The position numbers were made by a program, and so were the translations under genes. The notes beneath the pieces are model-generated. The model was not told the DNA's origin and ran no database searches. It worked only from the letters and a program-made list of their open reading frames with translations. A stretch of 64,000 bases of DNA from Actinophytocola oryzae (lineage in GTDB: Bacteria; Actinomycetota; Actinomycetes; Mycobacteriales; Pseudonocardiaceae), in the NCBI RefSeq assembly GCF_004364325.1, contig NZ_SOCP01000024.1, positions 1-64,000 on the forward strand, read 5' to 3'. Shown piece by piece: positions 8,733 to 18,047 of the stretch. Every line of letters begins with the position of its first letter. Positions within the stretch are counted from its first letter, which is position 1.

Positions 8733-9740
8733 CTACAGCTTGGCGAGAACCTCTTTCTCCTCGGCGAGCGAGAGACCCGCCTTGCGCTCGCGGTCGAGGC
8801 CCAGCTCGCGCTCGCGCTCGAGTGCGTCGTTGACCACGTCGGCGAAGGGCCGCACGGGCATGCCCGCCGCCAGCGAGGGCGCGGGGTCGTGGGTCTTCAT
8901 GCCGTCGTGGCCTTCCGGCAGCCACAGCGGCAGGGAGCGCGGCCCGGCCCACGGGTTGACGCCCGCGGCCTCCAGCTGCTCGTTCGACGCCGCGACCAGC
9001 TCGCCGTCGAAGCCGACGACCTCGGCGATCTCCTCGATCATGGCGCGCACCGGCCGGATCGGGCCGGACGCGTCGTAGGTGCCGCCGATGCCCTTCTCCC
9101 CGGCGTCGACGATCCAGCTCGCGAAGTCCCTGACGTCGATGATCTGCATGGGTCCGTCCGCGGCGGGCACGACGACACGGCCGCCGCGTGCGAACCGCCC
9201 CGGCCAGTAACCGAACCGGTCACTGCGGTCCCACGACCCGGTGATGAGGCCGGGGCGCACCACGAACGCACGGTCACCCATCGCGGCACGCACGGCGTTC
9301 TCGCTCGCGACCTTGATGCCGCCGTAGAGCGCGACGCCTGCCTCGCCCTCGGCCATCATCTCCTCGCGGGTGACCTGGCGTTCGAGTGCGGGGACGAGTG
9401 GCCCGGTCGCCGGCGTCTGGCCGGTCGTGACCAGGTCGGAGTAGACGTTGATCGTGGACACGAAGGTCCAGTGGGCGGCGGTCCCGCCGAAGGTGTCGAG
9501 CGCCCGGCGCACCCAGGGGTGCGACAGCGGCGACACGTCGACCACGGCGTCGAAGGTCTCGCCCGCCAGCGGGGCGAGCCCGTCCTCGGCGTCCCGGTCG
9601 ACACGGACGAGCGTCGTGCCCTCGGGGATGGCGCCGGACTCGCCGCGTGCGGCGCACACCACCTCATGCCCGCGCCGCACGGCCTCGGCGGCGACGGCAT
9701 ACCCGACGAAGATCGTTCCACCCAGCACAAGAAGGCTCAT
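8733..9740 (-). CDS. NAD-dependent epimerase/dehydratase-like protein
   Basis: The 335-residue protein has an N-terminal Rossmann nucleotide motif, GGTIFVGYA (residues 7-15), and further extended-SDR features: a FVSTINVYSD strand and a YGGIKVASENAV segment with the YxxxK-type active-site residues. This fits extended short-chain dehydrogenases of the epimerase/reductase kind. The substrate is unknown. It starts at ATG 9740 and probably forms a two-gene unit with the GMC oxidoreductase 21 bases downstream. Confidence 0.85.
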   Translation of the reverse strand: MSLLVLGGTIFVGYAVAAEAVRRGHEVVCAARGESGAIPEGTTLVRVDRDAEDGLAPLAGETFDAVVDVSPLSHPWVRRALDTFGGTAAHWTFVSTINVYSDLVTTGQTPATGPLVPALERQVTREEMMAEGEAGVALYGGIKVASENAVRAAMGDRAFVVRPGLITGSWDRSDRFGYWPGRFARGGRVVVPAADGPMQIIDVRDFASWIVDAGEKGIGGTYDASGPIRPVRAMIEEIAEVVGFDGELVAASNEQLEAAGVNPWAGPRSLPLWLPEGHDGMKTHDPAPSLAAGMPVRPFADVVNDALERERELGLDRERKAGLSLAEEKEVLAKL

Positions 9741-9809
9741 GGGCCCACCCTGGCCCGCGATCGACCAGGACCGCCACGATTCTCGCGCTGGGCGAACGAT
9801 CTCCCCAGA

Positions 9810-10724
9810 TCAGACGCGACGGAGGACGAAGTCCGTCACCGTCTCACCCGCGATGAACCTGTCTATGCGGCCGTCGACCACGTACGTGCCGTACGGCGTC
9901 ACCGCCGCCGTGGTGGGGGCTGGATCCGGCAGCGGCTTCGTCCGCACCGGCACTGCCCTGTTGCCCACCAACCGCAGTTCGTGCACCGCGGTAGCGCTGC
10001 CCGGAAGCCGGCTCAGCGTGTTGGTCACCACGACGAGCGTGCCGTCCGGACGCAGTGCCAGGCCATCCGCGCCCACCAGCGGCGGCGCGGCCAGCTCGGT
10101 CAGGCGCCCACGCGACAGGCGGTACAGCTTGCCTGTCGTGTAGTTGCCCACCACCAGGTAGCCACCCGGGTGCCACACGATCCCGTTCGCGCCGGGTGAC
10201 GGCGTCAACCGACGATCGCTCACCAGTGTGGTCACGTTCCCGGACAGGGAGACCTCGTAGACCGCGCCAGCGCCGGTGTCGGTCACGTACGCGTTGCCTG
10301 CCGGGTCCAGGACCACGTCGTTCACCGCGTGGCCGTCGCCGGACAGGTCGACCAGCTGTTCACGCACACCGGTGCGCAGGTCGTACGTGGCCAGGAAGCT
10401 CGTACCGGGTGCGAACGGGCTGCCGCTCGTGGCCACGATCCGGTGCCTGGCGGCATCCACCTTCAGGCCGACGAAGCCCGGCAGGTCCGGCTCGGACACC
10501 ACCGTCCTCCGCACCCCGTCGCGGCCCACCGCCGAGATCAGGCCGGGTTGCGTGAACGAGCCCACCAGCAGCGACTGCCTCGTCGGGTCCCACGCCACCC
10601 CCTCCGGGAACAGGTTCTCCGCCGCCACGGTCAGTACGGGCGGCAGGCCGTGCGTGGTCGCCTCGGCCGGCGCGGCGCCGACCAGACCGGCCACCAGCGC
10701 GGCCGTGATGAGTAGCGAACGCAT
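9810..10724 (-). CDS. Secreted SMP-30/ScyD-like beta-propeller protein
   Basis: The 304-residue protein starts with a clear Sec signal peptide (MRSLLITAALVAGLVGAAPAEA) and continues as repeated beta-propeller blades, for example LFPEGVAWDPTRQSLLVGSF, VVLDPAGNAYVTDTG and GLALRPDGTLVVVTN. This is the pattern of SMP-30/gluconolactonase-like and ScyD-like proteins. A lactonase or sugar-binding role is possible but no substrate can be assigned. ATG 10724 is chosen because a GAAGGAGAG site precedes it and the signal peptide begins there. The MmyB-type regulator at 10853 is transcribed divergently across a 128-base gap, suggesting control. Confidence 0.83.
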   Translation of the reverse strand: MRSLLITAALVAGLVGAAPAEATTHGLPPVLTVAAENLFPEGVAWDPTRQSLLVGSFTQPGLISAVGRDGVRRTVVSEPDLPGFVGLKVDAARHRIVATSGSPFAPGTSFLATYDLRTGVREQLVDLSGDGHAVNDVVLDPAGNAYVTDTGAGAVYEVSLSGNVTTLVSDRRLTPSPGANGIVWHPGGYLVVGNYTTGKLYRLSRGRLTELAAPPLVGADGLALRPDGTLVVVTNTLSRLPGSATAVHELRLVGNRAVPVRTKPLPDPAPTTAAVTPYGTYVVDGRIDRFIAGETVTDFVLRRV

Positions 10725-10852
10725 CTCTCTCCTTCGTCGTGAGGGACGAGACGAATGCTGTCCGCGAACGAGGGGCCTACCCAGTCGTCCGCGTAACCAT
10801 GGGTCTGTCAACCCCAGGCTGGGGGCACGCGATCACAGGCATACTCGAAGCC

Positions 10853-11719
10853 ATGGATCGACGGTCGGAGCTGGGTGACTTCCTCCGGTCCCGGCGCGCC
10901 CGACGGCAACCCGAGGACCTCGGTCTCACCCCACTGGGTGGGCGCCGCCGGGTGCCCGGGCTACGCCGGGAGGAACTCGCGCAGGCCGCTGCCCTGTCCG
11001 TCGACTACTACGTGCGACTCGAGCAGGGACGACTCAGGAACCCGTCGGCCGAGATCGTGGACGCGGTCGCCTCCGCACTCGGGCTCGACACGGCCGAGCG
11101 GCGCTACCTGCACAACCTCGCCCGGCCGCAGCGCAGGAGCGCGCCTGCCGGGTCGTCGGCGGTGCGGACCACCCTCCAGACGCTCCTGGACAACACGACC
11201 GTGCCTGCCGCGATCTACACCAAGCGTGGCGACGTCCTGGCCTGGAACCCGTTGGCCGCGGCCCTGATCGTCGACTTCGGCGAGCTGCCGCCCGAGGAAC
11301 GCAACATGCCGCGGCTCGTCTTCCTCGACGAGGAGGTCGCGTCGCGGTTCGTCGAGTGGGAGTGCAAGGCCCGCGACCTCGTCTCGCAGCTGCGGATGGA
11401 GTCCAGCCGGACCCCGAACGATGAGAGCCTCGCCACGCTCATCGGGGAGCTGACCATGCGCAGCCCCGACTTCGCGCGGCTCTGGGCGACCCACCCGGTA
11501 CGGGAGAAGATCCGCGGCGGGCACCGCTACCGACACCCGATCGTGGGCGAGTTCTACCTCCGGTACGAGGCTTTCAGCACGCCGGACGCACCCGATGTGT
11601 CGTTCGTCGCGCAGGTGGCCGACCCTGGTAGCCCGGACGAGGAGGCCTTGCGTCTCCTTGCCTCGTGGACGGCGCAGGCCGGCTCGGTCGACCGGATGAA
11701 CGCCCAGCTCAGCAGGTAG
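10853..11719 (+). CDS. MmyB-type helix-turn-helix transcriptional regulator
   Basis: The 288-residue regulator has an N-terminal XRE-type HTH (residues about 5-70, with RVPGLRREELAQAAALSVDY and YVRLEQGR) and a C-terminal MmyB-like ligand-binding domain (from about residue 100, with PAAIYTKRGDVLAWNPLAAAL). Proteins of this type in actinomycetes usually sit next to and control an adjacent, often divergent, gene. Here the neighbour is the secreted beta-propeller gene. ATG 10853 is preferred because the HTH family N-terminus (DRRSELGDFLRSRR) begins immediately after it. The ligand is unknown. Confidence 0.88.
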   Translation: MDRRSELGDFLRSRRARRQPEDLGLTPLGGRRRVPGLRREELAQAAALSVDYYVRLEQGRLRNPSAEIVDAVASALGLDTAERRYLHNLARPQRRSAPAGSSAVRTTLQTLLDNTTVPAAIYTKRGDVLAWNPLAAALIVDFGELPPEERNMPRLVFLDEEVASRFVEWECKARDLVSQLRMESSRTPNDESLATLIGELTMRSPDFARLWATHPVREKIRGGHRYRHPIVGEFYLRYEAFSTPDAPDVSFVAQVADPGSPDEEALRLLASWTAQAGSVDRMNAQLSR

Positions 11720-11762
11720 TCTGCGGTCGATACAAAGACCATTGACCCAGGAGCAGCCTGTC

Positions 11763-11999
11763 GTGGCCCGAGTCGTCGTCGACGTCATGCCCAAGCCCGA
11801 GATCCTCGACCCCCAGGGTCAGGCCGTGGCCAACGCTCTACCCCGGCTGGGATTCACCGGGATCACCGATGTCCGCCAGGGCAAGCACTTCGAGCTCGAG
11901 ATCGACGACGGCGTCGACGACGAGACACTCGCCAGGATCGCCGAGGGGTTCCTGTCGAACCCGGTCGTCGAGGACTTCGTCGTGCGGAGGCTCTCGTGA
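11763..11999 (+). CDS. purS: Phosphoribosylformylglycinamidine synthase subunit PurS
   Basis: PurS is the small structural subunit of the three-part FGAM synthase and links PurQ to PurL for ammonia transfer. The 78-residue protein matches the family in length and in the VVDVMPKPEILDPQGQAV start. GTG 11763 is chosen because an AGGAG site lies at 11749-11753 at good spacing. A TTG 21 bases earlier lies upstream of that site. The stop overlaps the purQ start (GTGA), which shows translational coupling. Confidence 0.95.
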   Translation: MARVVVDVMPKPEILDPQGQAVANALPRLGFTGITDVRQGKHFELEIDDGVDDETLARIAEGFLSNPVVEDFVVRRLS

Positions 12000-12667
12000 C
12001 CCGGGTCGGGGTGGTCACCTTCCCCGGCACGCTGGACGACACCGACGCGGCACGTGCCGTGCGTCACGCGGGCGGCGAGCCCGTCTCGCTGTGGCACAAG
12101 GACGCCGACCTGCGTGGTGTCGACGCGGTCGTCGTGCCCGGCGGGTTCTCCTACGGCGACTACCTGCGTGCCGGTGCCATCGCCCGGTTCGCGCCCGTGA
12201 TGGACGAGGTGGTCGGTGCCGCGCACCGCGGCATGCCGGTGCTCGGCATCTGCAACGGGTTCCAGATCCTGTGCGAGGCCGGCCTGCTGCCCGGCGCGCT
12301 GCTGCGCAACGCGGGCCTGCACTTCGTGTGCCGCGACCAGCGCCTGCGCGTCGAGCGCACCGACACCGCGTGGACCGCCGGGTACACGGCCGGGCAGGAG
12401 ATCGTCATCCCCGTCAAGAACATGGACGGGCGTTACGCCGCCGCCAAGTCCACTGTGGACGAGCTGGAGGGTGAGGGGCGGGTGGTCTTCCGGTACCTGG
12501 ATGTCAACCCCAACGGCTCCCTCGGCGAGATCGCGGGGATCTCCTCGGCGGACGGCCGCATCGTCGGCCTCATGCCGCATCCCGAGCACGCGATCGACCC
12601 GCTCACCGGGCCGGGCGCCGACGGGCTCGCGATGTTCAGCTCCGCGCTGAAGGCGGTGGCGGCATGA
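11996..12667 (+). CDS. purQ: Phosphoribosylformylglycinamidine synthase subunit PurQ
   Basis: PurQ is the glutaminase subunit of FGAM synthase. The 223-residue class-I glutamine amidotransferase has the nucleophile cysteine in VLGICNGFQIL and the His/Glu pair in MPHPEHAID near the C-terminus. It starts at GTG 11996 inside the purS stop and overlaps purL by ATGA, so purSQL is one translationally coupled operon. Confidence 0.97.
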   Translation: MTRVGVVTFPGTLDDTDAARAVRHAGGEPVSLWHKDADLRGVDAVVVPGGFSYGDYLRAGAIARFAPVMDEVVGAAHRGMPVLGICNGFQILCEAGLLPGALLRNAGLHFVCRDQRLRVERTDTAWTAGYTAGQEIVIPVKNMDGRYAAAKSTVDELEGEGRVVFRYLDVNPNGSLGEIAGISSADGRIVGLMPHPEHAIDPLTGPGADGLAMFSSALKAVAA

Positions 12668-14922
12668 CGACGACCGCGCACGTCGACTCGGTCGAGTACG
12701 CCGAGGCGACGCCGGAGACCACACAGCCCTACCGCGAGCTGGGCCTCAAGGACGACGAGTACGCCAGGGTCCGCGAGATCCTCGGCCGCAGGCCGACCGA
12801 CGCCGAGCTGGCCATGTACTCGGTCATGTGGTCGGAGCACTGCTCGTACAAGTCCTCGAAGGTGCACCTCAGCTACTTCGGTGAGACCACGACCGACGAG
12901 ATGCGCTCGACCATGCTCGCAGGCATCGGCGAGAACGCGGGTGTGGTGGACATCGGCGACGGCTGGGCGGTGACGTTCAAGGTCGAGTCGCACAACCACC
13001 CGTCCTATGTGGAGCCGTACCAGGGTGCGGCGACCGGTGTCGGGGGGATCGTCCGCGACATCCTCGCCATGGGCGCGCGGCCCCTCGCGGTGATGGACCC
13101 GCTGCGGTTCGGTGCGGCCGACGCACCCGACACGCGGCGCGTGCTGCCCGGCGTGGTCGCGGGCGTCGGCGGGTACGGCAACTGCCTCGGTCTGCCCAAC
13201 ATCGGCGGCGAGGTCGTGTTCGACCCGACCTACCAGGGCAACCCGCTGGTCAACGCGCTGTGCGTCGGCGCGATGCGGGTCGAGGACCTGCACCTCGCGC
13301 ACGCCTCCGGCACCGGCAACAAGGTCATCCTCTTCGGCGCGCGGACCGGTCTCGACGGCATTGGCGGCGTGTCCGTGCTGGCCTCGGACACGTTCGCCGG
13401 CGACGAGGGCGGCGGCAAGCGCAGGAAGCTGCCGAGCGTGCAGGTCGGCGACCCGTTCACCGAGAAGGTGCTGATCGAGTGCTGCCTGGAGCTGTTCCGG
13501 GAGGGCATCGTCGTCGGCATCCAGGACCTCGGCGGCGCCGGTCTCTCGTGCGCGACCTCGGAGCTGGCCTCGGCCGGTGACGGCGGCATGCACGTGTGGC
13601 TGGAGCGGGTTCCGTTGCGTGCCAAGGGAATGACGCCTGCGGAGATCCTGTCTTCCGAGTCGCAGGAACGCATGTGCGCGGTCGTCCGGCCTGCCGACGT
13701 CGACGCGTTCATGCGGGTGTGCCGCAAGTGGGACGTCATCGCGACGGAGATCGGCGAGGTCACCGACGGGGACCACCTGGTGATCACGTGGCACGGCGAG
13801 ACGGTGGTCGACGTGCCGCCGCGCACGGTCGCGCACGAGGGGCCCGTCTACGAGCGGCCCGTCGAGCGGCCTTCCTTCCAGGACGAGGTGATCGCCGACC
13901 TCCCCGACGGACTTGCCCGTCCGTCCACTTCGGACGACCTGCGGGCGGAGATCCTGCGCATGGCCGGTTCGCCGAACCTCTCGTCGCGGCGGTGGGTGAC
14001 CGAGCAGTACGACCGGTACGTCCGCGGTGGGACCGTGCTGGCGCAGCCGTCCGACTCGGGCATGATCCGCATCGACGAGGCCACGGGCCGCGGCGTCGCG
14101 ATGTCCTGTGACTGCAACGGCCGGTACGTGTACCTCGACCCGTACACGGGTGCGCAGCTCGCGCTCGCCGAGGCGTACCGCAACGTCGCGGTGTCGGGTG
14201 CGCGGCCGGTCGCGGTGACCAACTGCCTCAACTTCGGCTCGCCGGAGGACCCGGGCGTGATGTGGCAGTTCCAGCAGGCCGTGCGCGGCCTCGCGGACGG
14301 CTGCGTGGCGCTGGGCATCCCGGTGACCGGCGGGAACGTGAGCTTCTACAACCAGACCGGCACGACGGCCATCCTGCCGACCCCGGTGGTCGGTGTGCTC
14401 GGCGTGATCGACGACGTGGCCGCGCGGATCCCCACGGGGCTCGGTGCCGAGGGCGACACGCTGGTGCTGCTCGGCGAGACCCGCGACGAGCTGGGTGGTT
14501 CCGAGTGGGCGCACGTGGTCCACGGCCACCTCGGCGGTCGTCCGCCCTCGGTCGACCTGGCCCGCGAGCAGGCCATCGCGGCCGTGCTGCGTGGCGGCGG
14601 CGTGTCCGCCGCACACGACCTGTCCGAGGGTGGGCTGGCGCAGGCGCTGGTCGAGGCGTCGCTGTTGTCCGGCCGAGGCTGCGACGTCGAGCTGACCGGT
14701 GACCCGTTCGTGGCACTGTTCAGCGAGTCGTCGGCACGCGTCCTCGTCTCGGTCCGGCACCCGGACGAGCTCACCGCCCGCTGCGACGAGGCCGGACTGC
14801 CGTGGCAGCGCGTCGGCCTGGCTGCGGACACGGCAAGCCTGCGCATCGAGGGCGTGGGTGAGCTGGCGCTCGACGAGCTGCGCGAGGTCTGGGAGGCCAC
14901 CCTCCCCGCGCTGTTCGGCTAG
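12664..14922 (+). CDS. purL: Phosphoribosylformylglycinamidine synthase subunit PurL
   Basis: PurL is the ATP-dependent synthase subunit that converts FGAR to FGAM. At 752 residues it is the short type that needs PurS and PurQ. Recognisable regions are MWSEHCSYKSSK (about residues 56-67), KVESHNHPSYVEPYQGAATGVGG, the DLGGAGLSCATSE segment and TGGNVSFYNQ in the second half. Its stop shares a palindromic CTAG (14919-14922) with the convergent pentapeptide-like gene. Confidence 0.97.
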   Translation: MTTTAHVDSVEYAEATPETTQPYRELGLKDDEYARVREILGRRPTDAELAMYSVMWSEHCSYKSSKVHLSYFGETTTDEMRSTMLAGIGENAGVVDIGDGWAVTFKVESHNHPSYVEPYQGAATGVGGIVRDILAMGARPLAVMDPLRFGAADAPDTRRVLPGVVAGVGGYGNCLGLPNIGGEVVFDPTYQGNPLVNALCVGAMRVEDLHLAHASGTGNKVILFGARTGLDGIGGVSVLASDTFAGDEGGGKRRKLPSVQVGDPFTEKVLIECCLELFREGIVVGIQDLGGAGLSCATSELASAGDGGMHVWLERVPLRAKGMTPAEILSSESQERMCAVVRPADVDAFMRVCRKWDVIATEIGEVTDGDHLVITWHGETVVDVPPRTVAHEGPVYERPVERPSFQDEVIADLPDGLARPSTSDDLRAEILRMAGSPNLSSRRWVTEQYDRYVRGGTVLAQPSDSGMIRIDEATGRGVAMSCDCNGRYVYLDPYTGAQLALAEAYRNVAVSGARPVAVTNCLNFGSPEDPGVMWQFQQAVRGLADGCVALGIPVTGGNVSFYNQTGTTAILPTPVVGVLGVIDDVAARIPTGLGAEGDTLVLLGETRDELGGSEWAHVVHGHLGGRPPSVDLAREQAIAAVLRGGGVSAAHDLSEGGLAQALVEASLLSGRGCDVELTGDPFVALFSESSARVLVSVRHPDELTARCDEAGLPWQRVGLAADTASLRIEGVGELALDELREVWEATLPALFG

Positions 14923-15962
14923 ACCCGCACGAGGCCCTGGTCCTCCACCTGCCAGCCGGGAGGTGGAGTGACCGGGCCCGTGAGGGTCAGGGTCGAGAAG
15001 TCGACGATCCCGTCGAAGCGGGTGTCGGCGAAGCCGGTCGTGCCCTCGAAGGTCGAGCCGTCGAACTTGACCTCCGAGTGGAAGACCGTGTGGCCGAAGT
15101 CCACGATCGAGTGAACCCGCATCTGCTTGAACCACGCGCCGTCACTGAACTCCATGTGGTGGAGCCACAGGCGGCCCCAGCTCTCGGTGTTCGTGAACCA
15201 GGTCGGCCCCCGGACCTCGCAGTGGTGGAACGAGTTCGACCGGTACAGCTTGAGCGCCCGCGCCCGCAGCTGTCCGATCACGCGGTACGAGAGATCGCAG
15301 TACTCGAGGGTCGCGCCCGTCAGGTCCAGGTCGTAGGCGTGGGCGTCCGGGTCGCCGACGCGCGGGAGCAGGTCGGCGAGCAGCCGCTGGGCCGTCATGC
15401 GGACCACCCGCCAGCGGTCGGCCATCGCCTCCGGCTCGCCGGCGTAGTCGTCGGTGGCGGCCCTGGCCTGGTGGTACTCCGGGTGCTCGAACGGGCGGCG
15501 CAGGTACGAGCAGATGACGTCGAGCACGTCCTGTGTGTAGGACGGGCGGCTGCGGGCCAGACCGGCCAGCGCGTGCATGGCACCGACGCGCACCTGGTCC
15601 GTCTCGTGGCCGAGCAGCTCGACCGCACGCAGGAAGCGTTCGTCCGCCGCCCGTTCGCGGTCGTGGGTCGCCCTCGCGGTCTCCAGCTCCTGGCGCTCGT
15701 GCTCGAGCAGCTGGCGTTCCTCGTCGACGCGGCGGCGCCGGTCGTTGAGCCACAGCGCGTAGAGGGCCACCACGGAGCCGGCGGCGAGTCCACCCGTCTT
15801 CAGCGCGTCCGCGCGGGACGCGACCGGTAGCAGCCAGCCCGTCACGCCCGCGAGCGCGCCGAACGCCAGCAGCATCGTCGCGACCAGGCGCGACGACAGC
15901 GCGAAGACGACGATGCCGCCGACGGCCGCCACGACTCCGAGCACGATGAGCGTGGTGGCCAC
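14919..15962 (-). CDS. Membrane protein with coiled coil and pentapeptide-like C-terminus
   Basis: The protein of about 347 residues has two N-terminal membrane helices and a third hydrophobic stretch (within residues 1-70), a charged coiled-coil segment rich in Arg and Glu (about residues 75-110), a helical middle with a HEAT-like AVELLGHETDQVRVGAMHALAGLA stretch split across residues 115-140, and a C-terminus with pentapeptide-style repeats (LDLTGATLEYCDLS, VKFDGSTFEGTTGF, ARFDG-like turns). No catalytic motif is seen. GTG 15962 has a GAGAGG site at good spacing; another GTG at 15971 is too close to it. It follows the 15980 gene and is probably cotranscribed. It shares its stop bases with purL. 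Confidence 0.7.
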   Translation of the reverse strand: MATTLIVLGVVAAVGGIVVFALSSRLVATMLLAFGALAGVTGWLLPVASRADALKTGGLAAGSVVALYALWLNDRRRRVDEERQLLEHERQELETARATHDRERAADERFLRAVELLGHETDQVRVGAMHALAGLARSRPSYTQDVLDVICSYLRRPFEHPEYHQARAATDDYAGEPEAMADRWRVVRMTAQRLLADLLPRVGDPDAHAYDLDLTGATLEYCDLSYRVIGQLRARALKLYRSNSFHHCEVRGPTWFTNTESWGRLWLHHMEFSDGAWFKQMRVHSIVDFGHTVFHSEVKFDGSTFEGTTGFADTRFDGIVDFSTLTLTGPVTPPPGWQVEDQGLVRV

Positions 15963-15979
15963 CGGCGGCACCTCTCAGT

Positions 15980-17014
15980 TCAGCTGGCGAAGAAGGTGTA
16001 GATGCACCACTTGCCGTCCTCGACGAACGCACTCGTGCGACCGGAGGCCGTGGCGCCGTTGAGCGTGCCCTTCAGGTCGGCGCCGACGTAGGACGAGTCC
16101 GCCGTCGTGCCCGCCGGGTCCATCTCCAGCTTCGGGCTCTGCGTCGCGGCCTGCGTGATGTCGCCCTGGCTCGTGCTGTCCGAGCAGGAGAGCGCCGCGG
16201 CGCCCGCGCCGTCGCCCGCGTTCAGCTTGTCGAGGAACGACTGGACGAACTTCTCGCCGTCGGAGTCACCCGTCGCGCCGCCGCCGGGAGCGGGCGCCGA
16301 CGAGGAGGTCTCCTCGGTCGACGAGCTGCCCGAGTCGGCCGGCCCGCTCGTGATGTCCTTCCAGCACCAGTCGCCGCCGTCCTTGACGACCGTGGCGTCG
16401 TAGTCGCCGTCGTCGCCGTCGACGACGATGTTCAGCGTCGCCACGACCTCGTCGTCGGACTTCTCGCGGGTGTCCTTCAGCTCGGCGCTGTCGATCTCGT
16501 CGATGTCCTTGGTCGCGCCCTTGACGCTCTCCGTCGCGTTCGAGCACTGGTAGCCCTCGAGCGTGCTCCGGTCCTTGTCGTCGGCGGCCGCGACGAGCTT
16601 GTTGATGAACGCGTCGGCGCCGCTGCTCTTCTCCTTGTCGCTCGTGCCGGGACCGGCCGTGTTGCTGTCGCCCTTGTCGTCAGACAGGAAGAAGCCGGGC
16701 GCGACGAACCCGGTGATGCCGACGCCCGCGAGGACGAGGACCACGATGGACACGATCGCGATGATCGGGCCCTTGTTCTTCTTCGGCGGCTGCGGCCCCC
16801 CGCCGAACCCGCCGTACTGGTTGTACCCGCCGCCGTACTGGACATTGGGGTCGTAGCCGCCGTACGGGGGCTGCTGCTGGTAACCCGCGCCGTACTGCGG
16901 CTGCTGTGGTTGCTGCGGCTGCTGGTAGCCGCCGCCGTACTGGGGCTGCTGTGGTTGCTGCTGCCCGTAGGGATCGGGCTGCTGCCCGTACGGTCCCTGC
17001 GGTGGGTAAGTCAT
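15980..17014 (-). CDS. Membrane-anchored protein with two DUF4878-like repeats
   Basis: The N-terminal 75 residues are a Pro/Gln/Tyr/Gly repeat of the YGQQ and QPQQPQYG type and likely disordered in the cytoplasm. One membrane helix follows (about residues 83-105). The extracellular part contains two similar domains that each pair a cysteine near the start with a WCW or KWCI motif at the end (YQC to DWCWKDI, LSC to GKWCIYTF), which suggests a duplicated disulfide-bonded DUF4878-like fold. A Ser/Thr/Gly linker joins them. ATG 17014 has GGAGGG upstream. This layout is common in actinobacterial cell-surface proteins of unknown role, so no function is assigned. Confidence 0.72.
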   Translation of the reverse strand: MTYPPQGPYGQQPDPYGQQQPQQPQYGGGYQQPQQPQQPQYGAGYQQQPPYGGYDPNVQYGGGYNQYGGFGGGPQPPKKNKGPIIAIVSIVVLVLAGVGITGFVAPGFFLSDDKGDSNTAGPGTSDKEKSSGADAFINKLVAAADDKDRSTLEGYQCSNATESVKGATKDIDEIDSAELKDTREKSDDEVVATLNIVVDGDDGDYDATVVKDGGDWCWKDITSGPADSGSSSTEETSSSAPAPGGGATGDSDGEKFVQSFLDKLNAGDGAGAAALSCSDSTSQGDITQAATQSPKLEMDPAGTTADSSYVGADLKGTLNGATASGRTSAFVEDGKWCIYTFFAS

Positions 17015-17113
17015 GAGTCCCTCCCCGATCACTGTCCTGCCCGTCCGACGTGGTCGCGGGGACGTTCGGTTCCCTCGGAACTCACGCGATACTCACGCGG
17101 AGCTTAATTGGAC

Positions 17114-17154
17114 GGAGGGGGCCCACGCTCCGGGGTGGAGCGAGGGCCCCCTCC
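17114..17154 (-). terminator. Strong hairpin terminator downstream of the muramidase gene
   Basis: A perfect 11-bp stem is formed by GGAGGGGGCCC (17114-17124) and GGGCCCCCTCC (17144-17154), with a nested GCTCC/GGAGC stem inside. It lies just past the stop of the minus-strand GH25 gene. There is no clear poly-U tract, which is usual for actinobacterial terminators. Confidence 0.75.
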
Positions 17155-17180
17155 GGGGCTGGACAGGACGGACCGGGCGG

Positions 17181-18047
17181 TCAGTCGTGGTTCGTCGCGA
17201 ACACCACGAGCCTGTCGTAGGAGCCGTTGAAGCTGTTCCGGTCGAGCGGTGAGGAGCTGTACTGCCACACGGTGTGGACGCTCCAGTCGAACGGCAGCGC
17301 GCCGATCGAGGACGCGTACCGCGCCACCCACAGCGGGTTCGTGGTGCTGAAGCTCGAGCCGACGCACTGGTTCCACCAGTTCGTGGAGGTGTAGATGGCC
17401 GGGAACTTGCTCCACCGCGCCTTGTAGGTGTCGCTGAAGCTCTTGATCCACGCGGTCATGTCCGCAGGCGACAGGCCGTAGCAGCTCGCGCCGTACGGGT
17501 TGTACTCCACGTCCAGGGCACCGGGCAGCGTCCTGCCGTCGCCCGACCAGCCGCCCCCGTTGTCGGAGAAGTAGTTCGCCTGTGCGGCGCCGGACGAGCG
17601 GTCCGGCAGGGCGAAGTGGTACGCGCCCCTGATGAAGCCCTGGTCGTAGGAGCCGGTGTACTGCTGGGGGAAGTAGGGGTTGATGTAGCCGGTGCCCTCG
17701 GTGGCCTTCACCCAGACGAACCGTCTGCCCGCGTTCCAGTGGCCTGGCCAGTCCACGTTGCCCTGGTGGCCGCTGACGTCGATGCCCTCGACGGCGGCCT
17801 CGGCCCCGAGACTCGGTGGACTCCCGTCTCTGGGCATCTGGGCGGTGCCCTCGTGTCTCCGGATCTGCGAACCCATCTCGTGGTCGTACTTCTGTACGTA
17901 CGCGTCGATCGCGGCCTGGTCACCGGCGGGGGGTGTGGTCGGGTCTGCCGAGGCAGGCCCGCCGAACCCCGCGGTCAACACCATGGTGGTCGCCACGACG
18001 GTGGCGCCCAAGAGGCCCCGTCGTCTCCCACGCCACATACTGTTCAT
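17181..18047 (-). CDS. Secreted GH25 muramidase (lysozyme)
   Basis: This secreted cell-wall hydrolase cleaves the N-acetylmuramic acid to N-acetylglucosamine bond of peptidoglycan. The 288-residue protein has an N-terminal signal peptide (about residues 1-34, cleaved near PASA/DP), a spacer, and a GH25 barrel with GIDVSGHQGNVDW, FVWVKATEGTGY, GAYHFA, the catalytic LDVEYNP (DxE) and the C-terminal TVWQYSSS strand. ATG 18047 starts the signal peptide; the open frame extends further upstream without a better start. An inverted repeat at 18139-18159 may regulate it, and a strong hairpin terminates it. Confidence 0.92.
   Translation of the reverse strand: MNSMWRGRRRGLLGATVVATTMVLTAGFGGPASADPTTPPAGDQAAIDAYVQKYDHEMGSQIRRHEGTAQMPRDGSPPSLGAEAAVEGIDVSGHQGNVDWPGHWNAGRRFVWVKATEGTGYINPYFPQQYTGSYDQGFIRGAYHFALPDRSSGAAQANYFSDNGGGWSGDGRTLPGALDVEYNPYGASCYGLSPADMTAWIKSFSDTYKARWSKFPAIYTSTNWWNQCVGSSFSTTNPLWVARYASSIGALPFDWSVHTVWQYSSSPLDRNSFNGSYDRLVVFATNHD

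Noticed and set aside
7290..10199. A 969-codon open frame on the plus strand across the GMC, epimerase and beta-propeller genes
   Set aside because: It runs opposite three well-supported minus-strand genes and has shadow-like composition.
12433..15135. A 900-codon open frame on the minus strand opposite purL
   Set aside because: It is antisense to purL, has the Arg/His/Val/Asp-rich composition of antisense reading in a GC-rich gene, and shows no family motif.
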